From Prosopocoilus inquinatus (taxonomy: Eukaryota > Arthropoda > Insecta > Coleoptera > Lucanidae): a stretch of 64,000 nt of DNA. Below the pieces are notes generated by a model, which was given only the letters and a program-made list of their open reading frames with translations, was not told the origin of the DNA and did no database searches. The translations under genes were made by a program, and so were the position numbers. The stretch covers positions 42,394,101 through 42,458,100 of the forward strand of contig CM069872.1 in the NCBI GenBank assembly GCA_036172665.1. The letters run 5' to 3'. Below, piece by piece: positions 12,766-24,577 of the stretch. Each line of letters starts with the position of its first letter. The first letter of the stretch is position 1.

Positions 12766-13534
12766 AGTTCAAGAACTCCAATTGCAATCAAACTGACCTG
12801 TCCGGGTTATTCAATTTCGTGTGAGATGGCATTTTAAGTAACAAACTGGATGCTATTTGTTATCCTGACGCAATTTTATGTCGGATAATTCGCTGCAAAA
12901 TGACGTGCCTAAACTGTTTACCTTTTCATTAAGTTGTCGTTATAGTTATAGTAGATAATTTAGATATCATAAAGTGACTCCACTTGTTATTAATATTGCG
13001 ATTTATTTTTATGTTTTGAAATTTCTCAAAAATATTTCGGTATGTGTTGTTAACTTATTTTTTACTGGTCTTTCATTATTTTAGATTAAACAAATTAAGT
13101 CTTTGCTTTTTACGCCTATTCATTCTTGATGTACAGTTGCGGCATTTGAAAAATGGTACTTACACTTTCTAAGTTTCTAAACGTCACTCAAATTACATAC
13201 TCTAAATTCTGCTGCGAATTTGCCAAATTTGACGTTGCTTGGTTTGCACACCACAAAATTTCGAGTTTTTGACGTTTACATCAATTCTTCGTTACTTTTT
13301 CAAAGGCCGCAGTTGTATCATCGCAGTCAGAAAATATTGGGACAAAACAACTGCATTTTTGATGAAAATCCATCAGAATGTCATGATTTATAATAATAAA
13401 TGTCAAAATGAAGTTTTTTTTTAGGTTTTCTACTTCCTTTATGTACTTTTAAGACGATTAATTCATCGGATTTCTTTTACTTATTCCTAATTCATCAGAG
13501 AAGCTTGCATGATGACTCAATCATTTAATTAGTA
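12766..13534. other. AT-rich DNA, nothing recognised
   Basis: A frame at 13239-13424 has no recognisable features. The motif GTACAGTTGCGGCATTTG at 13133 resembles the end of a TA-flanked MITE, but I found no partner. Confidence 0.5.
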
Positions 13535-13805
13535 CAGTCGTGAAAAATAAATTTTGGTCGTCCTTGATCGTCAAAGATTTATACTTGACTTGTATTTTAT
13601 TAAATATAATGAATTAAATTTGAATGCTGAGAATAATTTTTTCAAAATTTAATTTATTTTCGACACTTTTGATAAGTAAAAGATAGGATATTTATGTATA
13701 CGCAAATTCTTAATTTTTGGAATCAAAACTAACTAACGTTTTGATTAACAATGACGTCTTCCTGTAAGTATGGCATCTCTCAAGTATTATAATTTTTCAC
13801 GACAG
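13535..13805. mobile_element. 271-bp TA-flanked MITE, CAGTCGTGAAAAAT termini
   Basis: Left end CAGTCGTGAAAAATAAATTT after TA; right end AATTTTTCACGACAG, its reverse complement apart from one base. Interior AT-rich and noncoding. The right TA is lost to a substitution. Fits a Tc1/mariner-type MITE. Confidence 0.55.
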
Positions 13806-14222
13806 AAAAATACCATAACCTTTTCGAGGCCGAGCTCTGAAAAATAAAAATAACACAAAAAGCCAAGCGGGATAACTGAATTATCCCAACGAAATTAGTC
13901 ACTTTACGGGCGAATTTGTAAATAAAGTCATGAAATGATGCATCGATGAAGCGACAGTATGACGTGCTTTCTTTCTCTCACAAAATCGTGATCCAAACGT
14001 GTTTTGATTCAGAAACAGACATTCTTTTCTTTGAATCTCTCTATTTTTAAAACTTGTTTGGATTGAATTATGGTTATTTACAAATGAACTGTCAATCAAA
14101 AGTTCAGGTCAGATGTATTGCTGCAACAACTACGAAATTCAGGTCCAAAATATTCTAAACACGTTTCAAACTTTTGAGCGAAAGAAAGCTCCTATTATCA
14201 ATGAAATGATAATGCGACGAAT

Positions 14223-14830
14223 CGATGAGGAAATGAGTCGATGAAGTGATGTTTCGAGGGATCAATGAAATAATGGATTAATGAAGTGATGGATCGAAGG
14301 ATCCTTCAAGCGATGCATCAAAGCATGAAGCAAAGATCAATGAAACAATGGATCGATAAATCTATGAATCAATTGACCGATGAAGCGAGCCATGAGTCGA
14401 TGAGGAGATGAGTCGATGAAGTGTTGTTTCGAAGGATCAATGAAATAATGGATTAATGAAGTGATGGATCGAAGGATCCTTCAAGCGATGCATCAAAGCA
14501 TGAAGCAAAGATCAATGAAACGATGGATTGATAAATCGATGAATCAATTGACCGATGAAGCGAGCCATAAATCGATAGAGAAATTAAGCGATATATCGAT
14601 CCAGCGAACGATCAATAAAGCTTTAATCTGATTAAACGATGAAGCAATGGAACGAAGAAGTGATGGTTCGATAAAGCCATGAATCAGTAAAAAAATGGAT
14701 CAAGCTACATTGATTAAACGATCCAATGGATCGATGGATTGTTGATTCGATGAAGCGATGGATCAACAAAATGATAGGTCGAAAAAATAAATTGATTGAA
14801 GCGATAGATCATCGATAAATCACTTAAATA
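14223..14830. repeat. Minisatellite with GATGAA/GATCGA motifs and a 175-bp higher-order unit
   Basis: The region is built from degenerate short motifs such as CGATGAAG, GATGGATCGA and ATCAATGAAA. On top of these, 14223-14397 and 14398-14572 are near-identical 175-bp copies; for example both contain GGATCCTTCAAGCGATGCAT. A third, diverged unit follows to about 14830. Frames through it would be repetitive Asp/Glu/Ser/Ile sequences, but none is long. It is most likely a noncoding minisatellite. Confidence 0.85.
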
Positions 14831-17800
14831 TTTTCGAGCCAGAATGCCTGGAGAAGTTCAACTGACGTTTTTGTAGGTTTAAACCAAGTCTGCAGAAAAG
14901 TTTTACTTGTTTATAAACGTTTCAAATGCAAATCGTTTCAGTTAGAAAGGCGGCCAAGCAGATCCTTTCCTTGGACACAGAAGGGTTAAGGAAAGTCCAC
15001 CTTGACTGATAAAATATCCACTTGCCCCAAAATTGGTGCTTTTTCGTATTTGTGAAGCAAAGGGGAAGACTTTGTAACTTTTTAATAGTTTGTTAAAATT
15101 TAGAAGTACTTTAAAATTTAAAATACAGTTGCTTGTTACCACAGCAATAATATTGATCAGCCCTTTAAATATAACGCTTTTGATACAGAACAGGTCCCAG
15201 AGTCTTTATAATTATACAAAGGTAAACTCCCATTGCCATTAAAAATCCAAGATGGCGGCATCCGCCAATCGCCTATGTATATTGTCCAAATTAAATGAAA
15301 CTTCAGTCAAGAGATTTTTTTTCTGAACAGTTGCATCGTATCAAATGTAAAGTCTAAATATGAGCGCGTTTGTGTGTCATTCCTCTTGATGCAATACTTT
15401 AATTTGAAGGCTTCTGCGACTGTCCTCCATAATTGAATTGGCTTTTTACGCACCGTGTGTAATTTTGTGCGAAACGACGTATTAAATATGGAACGCGAAA
15501 GCAATGTGTGAAGGGGAAGAATCAACCTTTGGGATGTCAGGTTTCAATTTTTCAGTTAAGATGATGTCTGAAAGGAGTAATTTTCTTTGATTTTTAAACC
15601 ATTCCGTGATGTTAACTGAAGACTTAATAATCGTAAACATCTCCGCTTTACAAATTCTTTGATATTACTTCAATGCCTTCCAATACTAAATGAAAATTAA
15701 ATCGAATAGAATGATTTTCGAATTATGTTCTATTTATGAGATTGTATGTGCGAAGATGGGAGTATCTGTCTGAAGTTATACGTATTTAGTTCTAACGTGA
15801 ATAAAACTTTAAAGTGCGATTAATAATAATTTCGCTCCGAGCAGCGTTCAGAATGAATGCAATAAGAAGCGTAAAAGGACAAGCACAAACCTACGCGATA
15901 GGTGTGGAATGTTTCCGCCACGATCTACTGACCGCAATAAGAAACACGGGCCGAGACATTTCACGCAAATGAATATTTGAGTAGCTGAGCAAAATTACCA
16001 GTTCCTAACTGCGCATTGCTAATTTTAATCTTCGAGAACAGAACAAAACTTCAAATCGTAACTAACAAATAAAAAAAAAATCTTACTACTGTATACCAAT
16101 TTGTGTACCACAGAATTTTTATTATCGCCGATTTACTGCGAGAAACCAATTCGCGGTTGGATTTAAATTTGTTTTGAAAGTTTAGAAATTCACTCACATA
16201 AAAATAAGTTAACTCTGAAGCGAGCTCCGGAGTTTATTTAAATATGAAATAGACGAATTTGTTTGAATCTTTTGTAATTTTTTTAGTTTGTTAAAAATAA
16301 AGATGTATCTGATGTCAAAGAGAAAGCTAAATGTGTAAATAACAGAGCCTGAACAGGAGTTGTTTTGTAGCCTAAGATGAATTCCTTTCACATTGTGTTA
16401 TCGAGTATTTAACCATTTGGCCAAGTTTGTATTTATTTTTCGAAAATTGGATTAATTTTTCACATTCACTGCAGCGCTGATGATGCTACACCACATCGCA
16501 GATGAAACACGTGTTCGGTTTTAAAAATGTGTTACAGACACAGTGTGGTGTTCAAATTCAATGCAGCAGAGTTTCAAAAGTAATTCGCAATATTCCTTTT
16601 TTTTTGTTGAAAAAAATGTAATAATAATTGAATCATATAAAGAGATGATAAATCAGTAATGCATGTTAAACAGTCATCAAAATAGCCTGCGGAAAGAATG
16701 AGGAAAATGAAAAGGAGTTAAATTTCAATTTCTTAGAAACTGTAATTTATTTCTAATAAGCAATCTCGTGTATTAAAATGTAAACATTCCTTGTAGGAAT
16801 GGAGGCCGCTCCTTCTTCCGGGGCATTTCTAATTCGTATTCTCATGGCGAATCACTCTTGGCTTGGTGTTACATCTCTTATAGACCGTCGTCTTTCTTTG
16901 CTTTAAAAGTTATCTTATGTCATGTTTTCTTATCCTTAGTCACCGTTTCCGTTTTTAATGTGCTCTCTACCTTGCTTCCCTTAATCTGCAGTCCGCGTAG
17001 TCGTTTTCCTTTTATTTTGCCTATTTCGAGGTTATTTCAATTTTTTTTAGTTTAATTTCCGTCCCACTCTGGTTATCACATTTTTAATGTGCTCAATTTT
17101 TCAACCGTACTAACTTTTGTCGACGTTTCCGACTTCTAATCATCTTCAGATCCGTTCGTTGCATTTTCCCTAAACTCATCTTCACCTGCATCACACATGT
17201 TTATCATAAGCCATACATTATTTTTAGTTGACGGTTATCACTTTGGCCCGTTAAATTTATCTTTCTTGTAAACTGTTGTATCGACAATGGTTTCCAACGA
17301 TATTATCTGGTAAATAAATTTATAGGGATGTGGAGAGTTTGGGTCAATGTGATAGTTACACTCCCATAACTTACCTGTATACGCACATTCAAAGGCTTCT
17401 AATTAGTGCAAAATTGCAATGGCGTCGCGAGGTGGTTTCAGAACCGTATTGAAACAAATTTTGTCCTTACGGACAATAACTCCTACAAATAGGACGAAAC
17501 ACAATAAACAAGCCACACTCTTCGACTCCACAACGCCACGGGCCGAGATGTCCGCCGTAAACGCGAGGAAGAAGATATCACGTGTGGAATCAGCCAATCA
17601 TAAATAAGAATAACATTATCAGAATGAAATACACAGGTTTGCGATTTGGTAAGGCTTAGTTAATAGGATTAAAAAGGAGCAATAGATGACGTTGGCATCA
17701 CAAAATAGAATAGCAAAAGCAACTGTAACATGTTTTATTGTGGTGTGGACGATCGACAGCGCCTAGTATACGATTAAACCGAAACTTACTATGTAACACT

Positions 17801-17973
17801 TTTCAAGCGAACAGTCTGTATAGTAGCGTGATCATTTTTAGAAAATGAAGAAACGGAACAAAATTTTCGTGCAATGTAAAAGGAGTCAGTGATAGATTGA
17901 ACAAAATATGGAGAGTGTTAGAAACATGTGACCAAATATTGTATGGGACCATACATGTTCGGATGAACACATA
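14831..17973. other. Noncoding DNA with a possible regulatory island
   Basis: No gene is supported. Around 15830-16000 the sequence is more balanced in composition and has homeodomain-like ATTAAT and TTTATTGC-type words, so it could be a regulatory element. Two weak hammerhead-like strings occur at 16471-16520 and 17112-17152 and are discussed under findings. Paired opposite-strand frames at 17403-17607 have no recognisable domain. Confidence 0.4.
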
Positions 17974-18398
17974 CGGGTGTCCCAGAGGTTCTAGGAACTA
18001 CGAAAATGGTATTTTATGTACATTTTACAAAAGAATCTTTGTTAACAGTTGTGCAATTTCGCATTCTGCACATCTCAAATTATTTTCAACTGTACAAGGT
18101 GTTTCTTTTGTAAATTACAAACCAAATTTGTGTTTTTTTGAATGGGAGACTAAACATATTGTACATATTTGAAAAGTATTGATAAAAGTGATGAAAATGA
18201 TATAAGGTTTCAGTAGATTTCGAGTAATTTCGTATTTGGTGTGAGAAACAATCCAGTCGGAAGATTATTTTAAATGATAGTTTGGAACATTTACTTTACA
18301 ACTGTACTTTCAAAACTTTCACCGATTTTAAATGTAGGGTGGCAATTAAGAAAAATCTTTCGAAGAATTGTATAATTACTCTGTTTCTGTACACCCAG
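17974..18398. mobile_element. TA-flanked element with GGGTGTCC-type ends
   Basis: Left end CGGGTGTCCCAGAGG after TA (17972-17973); right end CTGTTTCTGTACACCCAG before TA (18399-18400). The ends are imperfect inverted repeats of the GGGTGT class common to IS630/Tc1/mariner-type elements. The interior carries only short broken frames. The termini are diverged, so the boundaries are tentative. Confidence 0.4.
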
Positions 18399-19250
18399 TA
18401 TATTATTATACGAGTCGGTAGCCTGTTTTACTACTTGATACATTTAAGTTTACAACGCCTAAGTTATTATTAAAATCAACTTAACAGAAATTCGCTGTAC
18501 GACTTTCTCATTGGCTTCAGTAATTTGTTGCACAAGATTTTTTTACCTATTTTTGGTACTAACTAATATTTTTTTATCAAATTTCTACGATATACACTTT
18601 AAACCAATAAATAAAGGACACCAATAGGACATAGAAACATCGACAAATAAGCAATGTTAACTCTTTGTCTAACGCTAATTTCTCCCACATTCTCATTTCA
18701 TATTCGTATTTTAAAGTATAAATCGTATACTACTCTTTCTTTAACCATTTCACTTTCAGAGAAATGCATCTCCAAAGTATGATGAAATGGCAATGATTTT
18801 GAAATAATAAATTAAATAATAAACACGGGTCAATTTGCATTCTGTTTTAAGTTGACATGAAGTTAAAAGAAGGGACAATCCCGTTAAAAGCGGGACATCT
18901 GATCACCCTACTATACAGGTTCTTAGTTCGTGTTTTTGTTTTATTTGAAACGCACGCTATAGTTTTCCGATTGGTGTGCTAATAGCCACAATAATAATAA
19001 TACATTTGTTCTAATGGAACACCCGGTGAGTGTATAATTAAACAAGTATTTTCATTACTTACATGCAAGTATGAAATTGCTTGGGCTAATTATAACTAGT
19101 TCTTAAACACGAGAGTGAAGCTGTGCAAACTTTTTTTTTTGTCTGTAATTTATATTTAAATGTGTTTTTTCTCTTCTAAACGAGATTAGTGATATCTTGA
19201 AGACTATGACAACTTGTGTTTCTTTAATGAATATGTATGTGTATGTATAC
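18399..19250. other. AT-rich DNA, nothing recognised
   Basis: No gene, repeat boundary or RNA motif could be supported. Confidence 0.5.
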
Positions 19251-19475
19251 CAGGGGTTTCCAAACTTCATGTTACTGCGCCTCCATTAAAAAAAAAATAT
19301 TGGTGCCTCCATCTCTTCTTTCATTTTATAAAATAGTCGTAATACAGAAGTTTATTTATAAAAGAATATACATATTTTGTTATTATTTTATGTTTTGTTA
19401 TGAAGATTGCAATTCTGTTGACTTTTCGTTACTTTTTTTGCATCTGTCCACGCCACCCAGTTTGGAAATCGCTTG
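19251..19475. mobile_element. hAT-like MITE, CAGGGGTTTCCAAACT termini
   Basis: Left end CAGGGGTTTCCAAACTT and right end AGTTTGGAAATCGCTTG are imperfect inverted repeats of the CAGGGGTTCCCAA type seen in hAT elements. A better example lies at 30520-31453. The flanking 8-mers do not match well, so the hAT call rests on the termini alone. Confidence 0.45.
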
Positions 19476-20289
19476 ATCTTGTTTGAATAGCCTTCTATCT
19501 TTTGCTTTAGTTCCCTATTTTTTATTCCGCCTTCGGCTTCCTTCAGCCATCTTTTTTTGTGTTTGCCCTCCTTGGTTTCTATTTGGAATGTTTGATCCTC
19601 ACGGTCAAGTGGTTAGTGTAGTCTCCCTTCTGCAGGTCTATCCTTACGTCCGAACTATCTGGTTCTAATTTTGTTTGTGGGAAATTGCATTGTCATATTC
19701 GGTTTTATTTATATTGAACTCTTCTAATTCATTATTCGTCCTTTTTCTCCAAAAACTGTTTTTTTTTAGTTCCTTTGTGTATTTTCCTCAACACTTTCTT
19801 TGCATTTCCATATTTAGAGTGTTTGCACCTCTGATTTTCTTAAAAACCAGATTTCCTATTCGTATAGAATTGTATGTTTTATTCGATAACAGTCTGTCCA
19901 GTCTTCTTTCTGCTTTGTTCCTCCTCGATAACCCTGTTTAATCTTCGCCTTCATTTCACATTTTGTTGTAATTTTCTTTCCATAAGTACGTAAAATGGTC
20001 TCCATGCTCAAATATGTGTTCACGATGCTAGGTGTCATTACTCTCAACTCTCCTTTAATGTTACTTCTGTAATACTTCATATTTGCCGGCGTACATTCGG
20101 TCGTTTCTTTGCATACATTATATACCTAGATACATAGCTAACATAACCAAGCGGGGTAAAAAGTATTTAGAAACGCAGAGACAGAAAAAAAACAGTTTTG
20201 GGATGGACAAGTAGTTCAGGAAAAGAAGAAAAGAGGGAAATACCAATTGATGAAGCTGGAAAGTTTAGAACGAAAACGGAAGAAGATTC
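19476..20289. other. Pyrimidine-rich noncoding DNA
   Basis: Several adjoining plus-strand frames (19483-19941) are hydrophobic because the strand is T-rich. No signal peptide, splice context or family motif stands out, so I do not call a gene. Confidence 0.45.
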
Positions 20290-21520
20290 GGATTCGTAAA
20301 GTTAATGTTACTTCCGGCTTTACAACTACTGTTTTGGAAAACCGAAGCCAGGAAATGAACTTGAGGTGAAGGAAAGTTAATGGTGATCCCCAGAAGATCC
20401 AAAATTAAAGGAGATGAACTTGACACATTAAGAGACATCAAACTGAAAACAATAATTATTCAAGATTGACCGAAGACGAAAACACTAATGCAATTTTAAG
20501 TGTACGTTGTAAATAGGAAGGGGCTGAAAATGCGTTCGCACCTGCAGTTGAAGTTCACTTCCTGCATTCGGTTTTCCATAACTCAAGCTGAAGTAGGCCT
20601 GACCTGATTTTGTAAAGAATCCATTTGTTAGTCGTCACTCTGATCACACACCGATAGATATATCTCACGGGACCACCAATTTTCAAATATCTATCGGTGT
20701 GTGATCAGAGTGACGACTAACAAATGGATTCTTTGCAAAATCAGGTCAGGCCTTAACCTACTTTTTACTACTTCAGCTTGAGTTGTGGAAAACCGAATGC
20801 AGGAAGTGAACTTCAACTACAGGTGGATCAATAGAGAGCGCTGGAAGCTTGAAGGAGATGACTTTGATACAGGGAGAGACTTCAAATTGGAACAAAAGCA
20901 TTCAAAGTCTGAAGATGACGACCAATGCAATTTTAAATTCGCGATGTAAGCAGGATGGACCCGAAAACGTCATACCTGATCAGAGTGATGATTAACAACA
21001 GAATTCTTTGTAAAAACGGGTCAGGTCTTATCCTCGTTTCTTACTGCTTGAGTTTGTGTTGTGAAAAACCGAAGACAGCTTCAAATAGAAGCTCCAAAAC
21101 AAAAAAGGAATTGATCTCGACACTTCGAGAAACCTCAAACTGGAACAAAAGAATTCAAAGTCGACTGAAGATCAACAAGAAGAAAGACCGATGCAATTTT
21201 AAATTCACGTCATAAATAGGGTGGGGCCGAAAAGGCGATCTTAAGGTATCCCTAGTTAGAGTGGTCATTAACAAAATGATTCTTTGTAAAATCAAGTCAG
21301 GCTTTACCCTAATTTTCTTTTTGCTGCTTCAGCTTGTATTAGGGAAAACCGAAGGCAGAAAATGAACTTCAACTACAGATGGATTAATTGAAATCGCTGG
21401 ATGTTCCAAAACTAAAATGGAGATAACCTTGATACTTTGAGAGACTTCAAATCGGAATAAAACAATTCAAAGTTGACTGAAGACGAAGAAGAAAGGACAA
21501 TGCAATTTTTAAGTCCTTTC
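20290..21520. repeat. Degenerate tandem array, units of about 265-310 bp
   Basis: Successive units share, in order: TCAGAGTGA..ACTAACA, GATTCTTTG, AAATCAGGTCAGGC, TTACTGCTTCAGCTTG, GGAAAACCGAAG, GAACTTCAACTACAG, TTGATAC, GAGACTTCAAA, GGAACAAAA, TTCAAAGT, GACTGAAGA and ATGCAATTTTAA. The landmark ATGCAATTTTAAATTC recurs 266 bp apart, with a further copy about 309 bp on. The first unit is interrupted by an inverted copy (20541-20662). Noncoding satellite-like sequence. Confidence 0.75.
20541..20823. repeat. Long near-perfect hairpin within the array
   Basis: The arm 20541-20662 is the reverse complement of 20687-20823 over almost its whole length. It contains TTGTTAGTCGTCACTCTGAT and its complement with no mismatch. 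The right arm has one extra block of about 19 bp at 20754-20772. The loop is about 24 bp. The inner 60 bp of each arm are nearly identical, suggesting recent inverted duplication or gene-conversion-like correction. Confidence 0.9.
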
Positions 21521-22051
21521 TGTTGATTTTCTTGTTAAAATCTCATCTTCCGTAAGCTTGCTCTTGCCCTTTGTTTTGATTTACGTCAATTCTTCTTTCG
21601 ATGTGCGAGTCGAGTTGTGCTTCGACTCGGGATTTGTCTCTTTTTTGTTCCATCAATACTCTCTCAGTTTCGACGACCAAGATCATGACATGCTACAAAT
21701 GAACATTCCGTATTTGTGACGAGGTCAGAGAAAAGGGTCCTTAACTTATCTGAGTCGATTTTTCAGGACAGATGAAAACGGGCTTTGAGGTCAAAAAAAC
21801 ATGTTTTCAGATTAAATAAATGAATGAAATATCAACAAATTGGGACTATTCCCAACATCCTTGGACTGATGGGGGTGTGGGGGATGGGGAACGTAGAGAA
21901 CATACTTTGTAAAATTACAAAACTGCAATCTTTTATTCAAAATTCACTTTTCGACTTAAAGCTTTAAATTTCCGTAACTCCGTCAATTTTGGGCTTTAAA
22001 TTTCTGAAACTCCGCCAATTTTGAGAAGTTTTTCATAATTTTGGTATCAAT
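21521..22051. other. Noncoding DNA with a 32-bp duplication
   Basis: GCTTTAAATTTC...CGTCAATTTTGG is followed 32 bp later by a close copy (21961 and 21993). A short hairpin, CGAGTCGA and TTCGACTCG, occurs near 21607. No gene is seen. Confidence 0.5.
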
Positions 22052-22216
22052 GGCCGGTATTCTCACCTCGTCTTTAATTTAGCGACGGCGTGATTAAATT
22101 CTCTCTCACTCAATTCATGAGACTCATGAAATTCGCATAAAGCTATGTCGTTTATGTTTATTTTAATCACGGCTTTAGTTAGAGACGACTTTAATCATGA
22201 GATGAGAATACAGCCC
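22052..22216. mobile_element. 165-bp hairpin MITE, GGCCGGTATTCTCA termini
   Basis: The arms GGCCGGTATTCTCACCTC and GAGATGAGAATACAGCCC are inverted repeats. They continue inwards through GACGGCGTGATTAAA on the left and TTTAATCACGGC on the right. The termini resemble the GGGCC family at 6966 and 57700. No clear target duplication is visible. Confidence 0.6.
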
Positions 22217-24387
22217 AAAGTCTTCAGAATTTTGTCCTGTTTTCAGAAATATCGATAACTGACTCTTAGTCAAAAATAAGTTAAGTGAAACTGGCGGTAT
22301 GTGAAGCAAAGCATTGCTTCCTTCCGTTTTTGCTTTCAGCAGGAATCTTCCTTCTTTTTAACCAACAGTATAAATTAAAATATGAATTGCAAGTTCATTC
22401 TGTGATCGGAATAACATGATAGAATACATTCTCCGCGGTTTTTTTTTTCAGATTTCAGCAAACTTTGAACCCATTAATGTCAATACCATCAAGAAAAGTT
22501 CATAGGAAGCATATTTTTAGTTTTTGGCAAATCGTCGATTTTGGCAAGGCTTAATCCACGTTCATGTTCACGAGCGTGGCACTGGGAGTCGTCGTGCATA
22601 TTTTGAAATTGCCGAAACCGTTTAAAAATCGTGTTCACCGCCAGAATTTTATCATTTTCATCGAGTTCCATTCCTCTTGCATGTAAGTTAACATAAATCG
22701 TAGTTCGTTATAGTAGAAAAAAAGCAAATGTCAACGAAATGTGTAATATGTCAGGTCTATAAGAGTAACGTAATTTTATGAGGTATTATGCTATTATTAG
22801 AGACTTATCGTATTCAACGGGCAATTTCGTGGTAAATGTCTACTATAATGATGTATTCTGCTTGAAACTATTTATTCGAAGAGTACAAGTGTCGAGAGAC
22901 TCCAATTTGAAATGATTGCTTAACATTTTTTTCAGGCATTCTTTTTCGTGTAATATTTTAAAAATTAGTTACCATTGGGAGTCACAATGTTATTGTATAA
23001 GTTCAAGTAATAAATTTCATGTAAATCAGACGAATCTATTCAGATGTAAACTGATTTGCCTCGTGTTTCGATAAACAAATCCAGTTATTTGCAGTTTAAT
23101 TTCAAGTGGTTTGTAACTGTTATCAGCGATTAATGATCAAGTTGTATTTGTTTCCTGTACAAGTTCTGCGCTGTTTGCTTGAAGATACTCCGTACGATCG
23201 TTTCTGTTTGAACAGTCGCAGTCGGTACGGGGAAGGCCGTCGAGTTGGTCAAGAACCTACAAGAATCAGTTCTTATTTACGGGAGACTTTGGTTTAACAT
23301 ACGGTTGTCATTTTCTCTCATTTATTGAATAAAAACACCAGCGTTGTCGAGTCATTGTGAATGATTCTCGCGTGGGTTGTCGTGATGAAAGAGTTGCCAG
23401 GCCCTCTATCTCTCTCTCGTTTTCTTTAATAATTCCAAACTCCGTGTACTAGCCACCGTGAAAACGTCCTGCTTCTCTGAAAAACTCTCCTAGGGAGTAC
23501 CGGACAGAGATCGCTGGATAAACAGAATTATTCTTAGAACGTGAACGCCGGTTATTTTCGGACCAGAGACTCACGTCTTCGTCATGTCGCGCGGTGCGAT
23601 ATGTTTACAACAGCACCAATTTTATATTTCTTTAGAATTAGTTCTTAGTTATTCAAATTGATTTAATGTATTCATGAAATTCGTGTATTTAATTGGCCTG
23701 CTTCTTTTTTTGTGTACTGTATAACTAGAGCCAGAGTATCATCTCGTTTTCATACGTATACAATACGTACGGATAATATTATGATTGATGACAATTAGAA
23801 TGCGATGTTTAGCTGACACTATAAGACAAGAGGAGAGTTCGAAATGAATTCTAACTAGCTGGCAATAAAACATACTTAGCGCATGAGATCAACCGAAACT
23901 CAGGTATAGTAATATAATCAAGTATGGCACACCCACGTATTTGAATCACTTATCTGTCATCTTCTGTATCCGCACGGCGTTTTTTAATAATAACAGCAAC
24001 ATTTTAGGGTGTTATTTTGATGGAAATGTAACAACATGTCATGTTGAAAATTCTCTAATAAAAACGCGCCGAACGGGTTTGCGGTAATTTGCATAACTTC
24101 TGCCTCTTTATGCGGTGTGTCTTTCATGAAACGCGATATTTCACAACAAAAGTCGCAGATTAAGCACGTTGGTGGCTTATCTTTCTGAATCGTGAGAAAA
24201 TTTATTGCGGAGTTCTACTGTAACTTTTTGTTTTTTTTTGTTTTTGGCGTTCCAAAGATTTTCTGACGAGATTTCATACAAGCAGCAGAAACAAAATGAA
24301 ATACTTCGGAAGAGAAAATCGAAGTGTAAAATCTATACAACAAATCTACGCGGCTTAGTTCTTGTGAAAACGAGAAGAAAATACCTA
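22217..24387. other. Noncoding DNA, no gene supported
   Basis: A minus-strand frame at 22489-22671 has somewhat coding-like composition (charged, His/Arg-rich), but there is no family match I can name and no splice context. 23340-23600 is relatively CpG-rich for this window. Confidence 0.4.
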
Positions 24388-24515
24388 CAGTAAAACCTCT
24401 CCATTGTATTCATACCTCACGACCCTTTAGTGAACTGTCCACTTCATACTAGAGGTTTTCATAATATAGAGTTTATATTAATAGGGGGACCTTCCTTATT
24501 AAAGAGGTTTTACTG
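24388..24515. mobile_element. 128-bp pogo/Tigger-like MITE
   Basis: Left end CAGTAAAACCTCTCCATT after TA (24386-24387); right end AATAAAGAGG..TTTTACTG, ending at 24515 before TA. The CAGT..AACCTC terminus with a TA target is the pogo/Tigger type. The interior is 90 bp of noncoding sequence. Confidence 0.65.
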
Positions 24516-24577
24516 TATTTAAGAAAATTAATAAAAATTCTTTGTAGAAAAATGAAAGTAAACTTAATGAACTTAAA

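Noticed and set aside
14223..14830. CRISPR array
   Set aside because: The repeats are degenerate and contiguous without unique spacers, and the window is eukaryotic.
19483..19941. Run of hydrophobic plus-strand frames resembling a membrane protein
   Set aside because: T-rich strand composition accounts for the Phe/Leu/Ser bias. The frames are separate and lack splice junctions.
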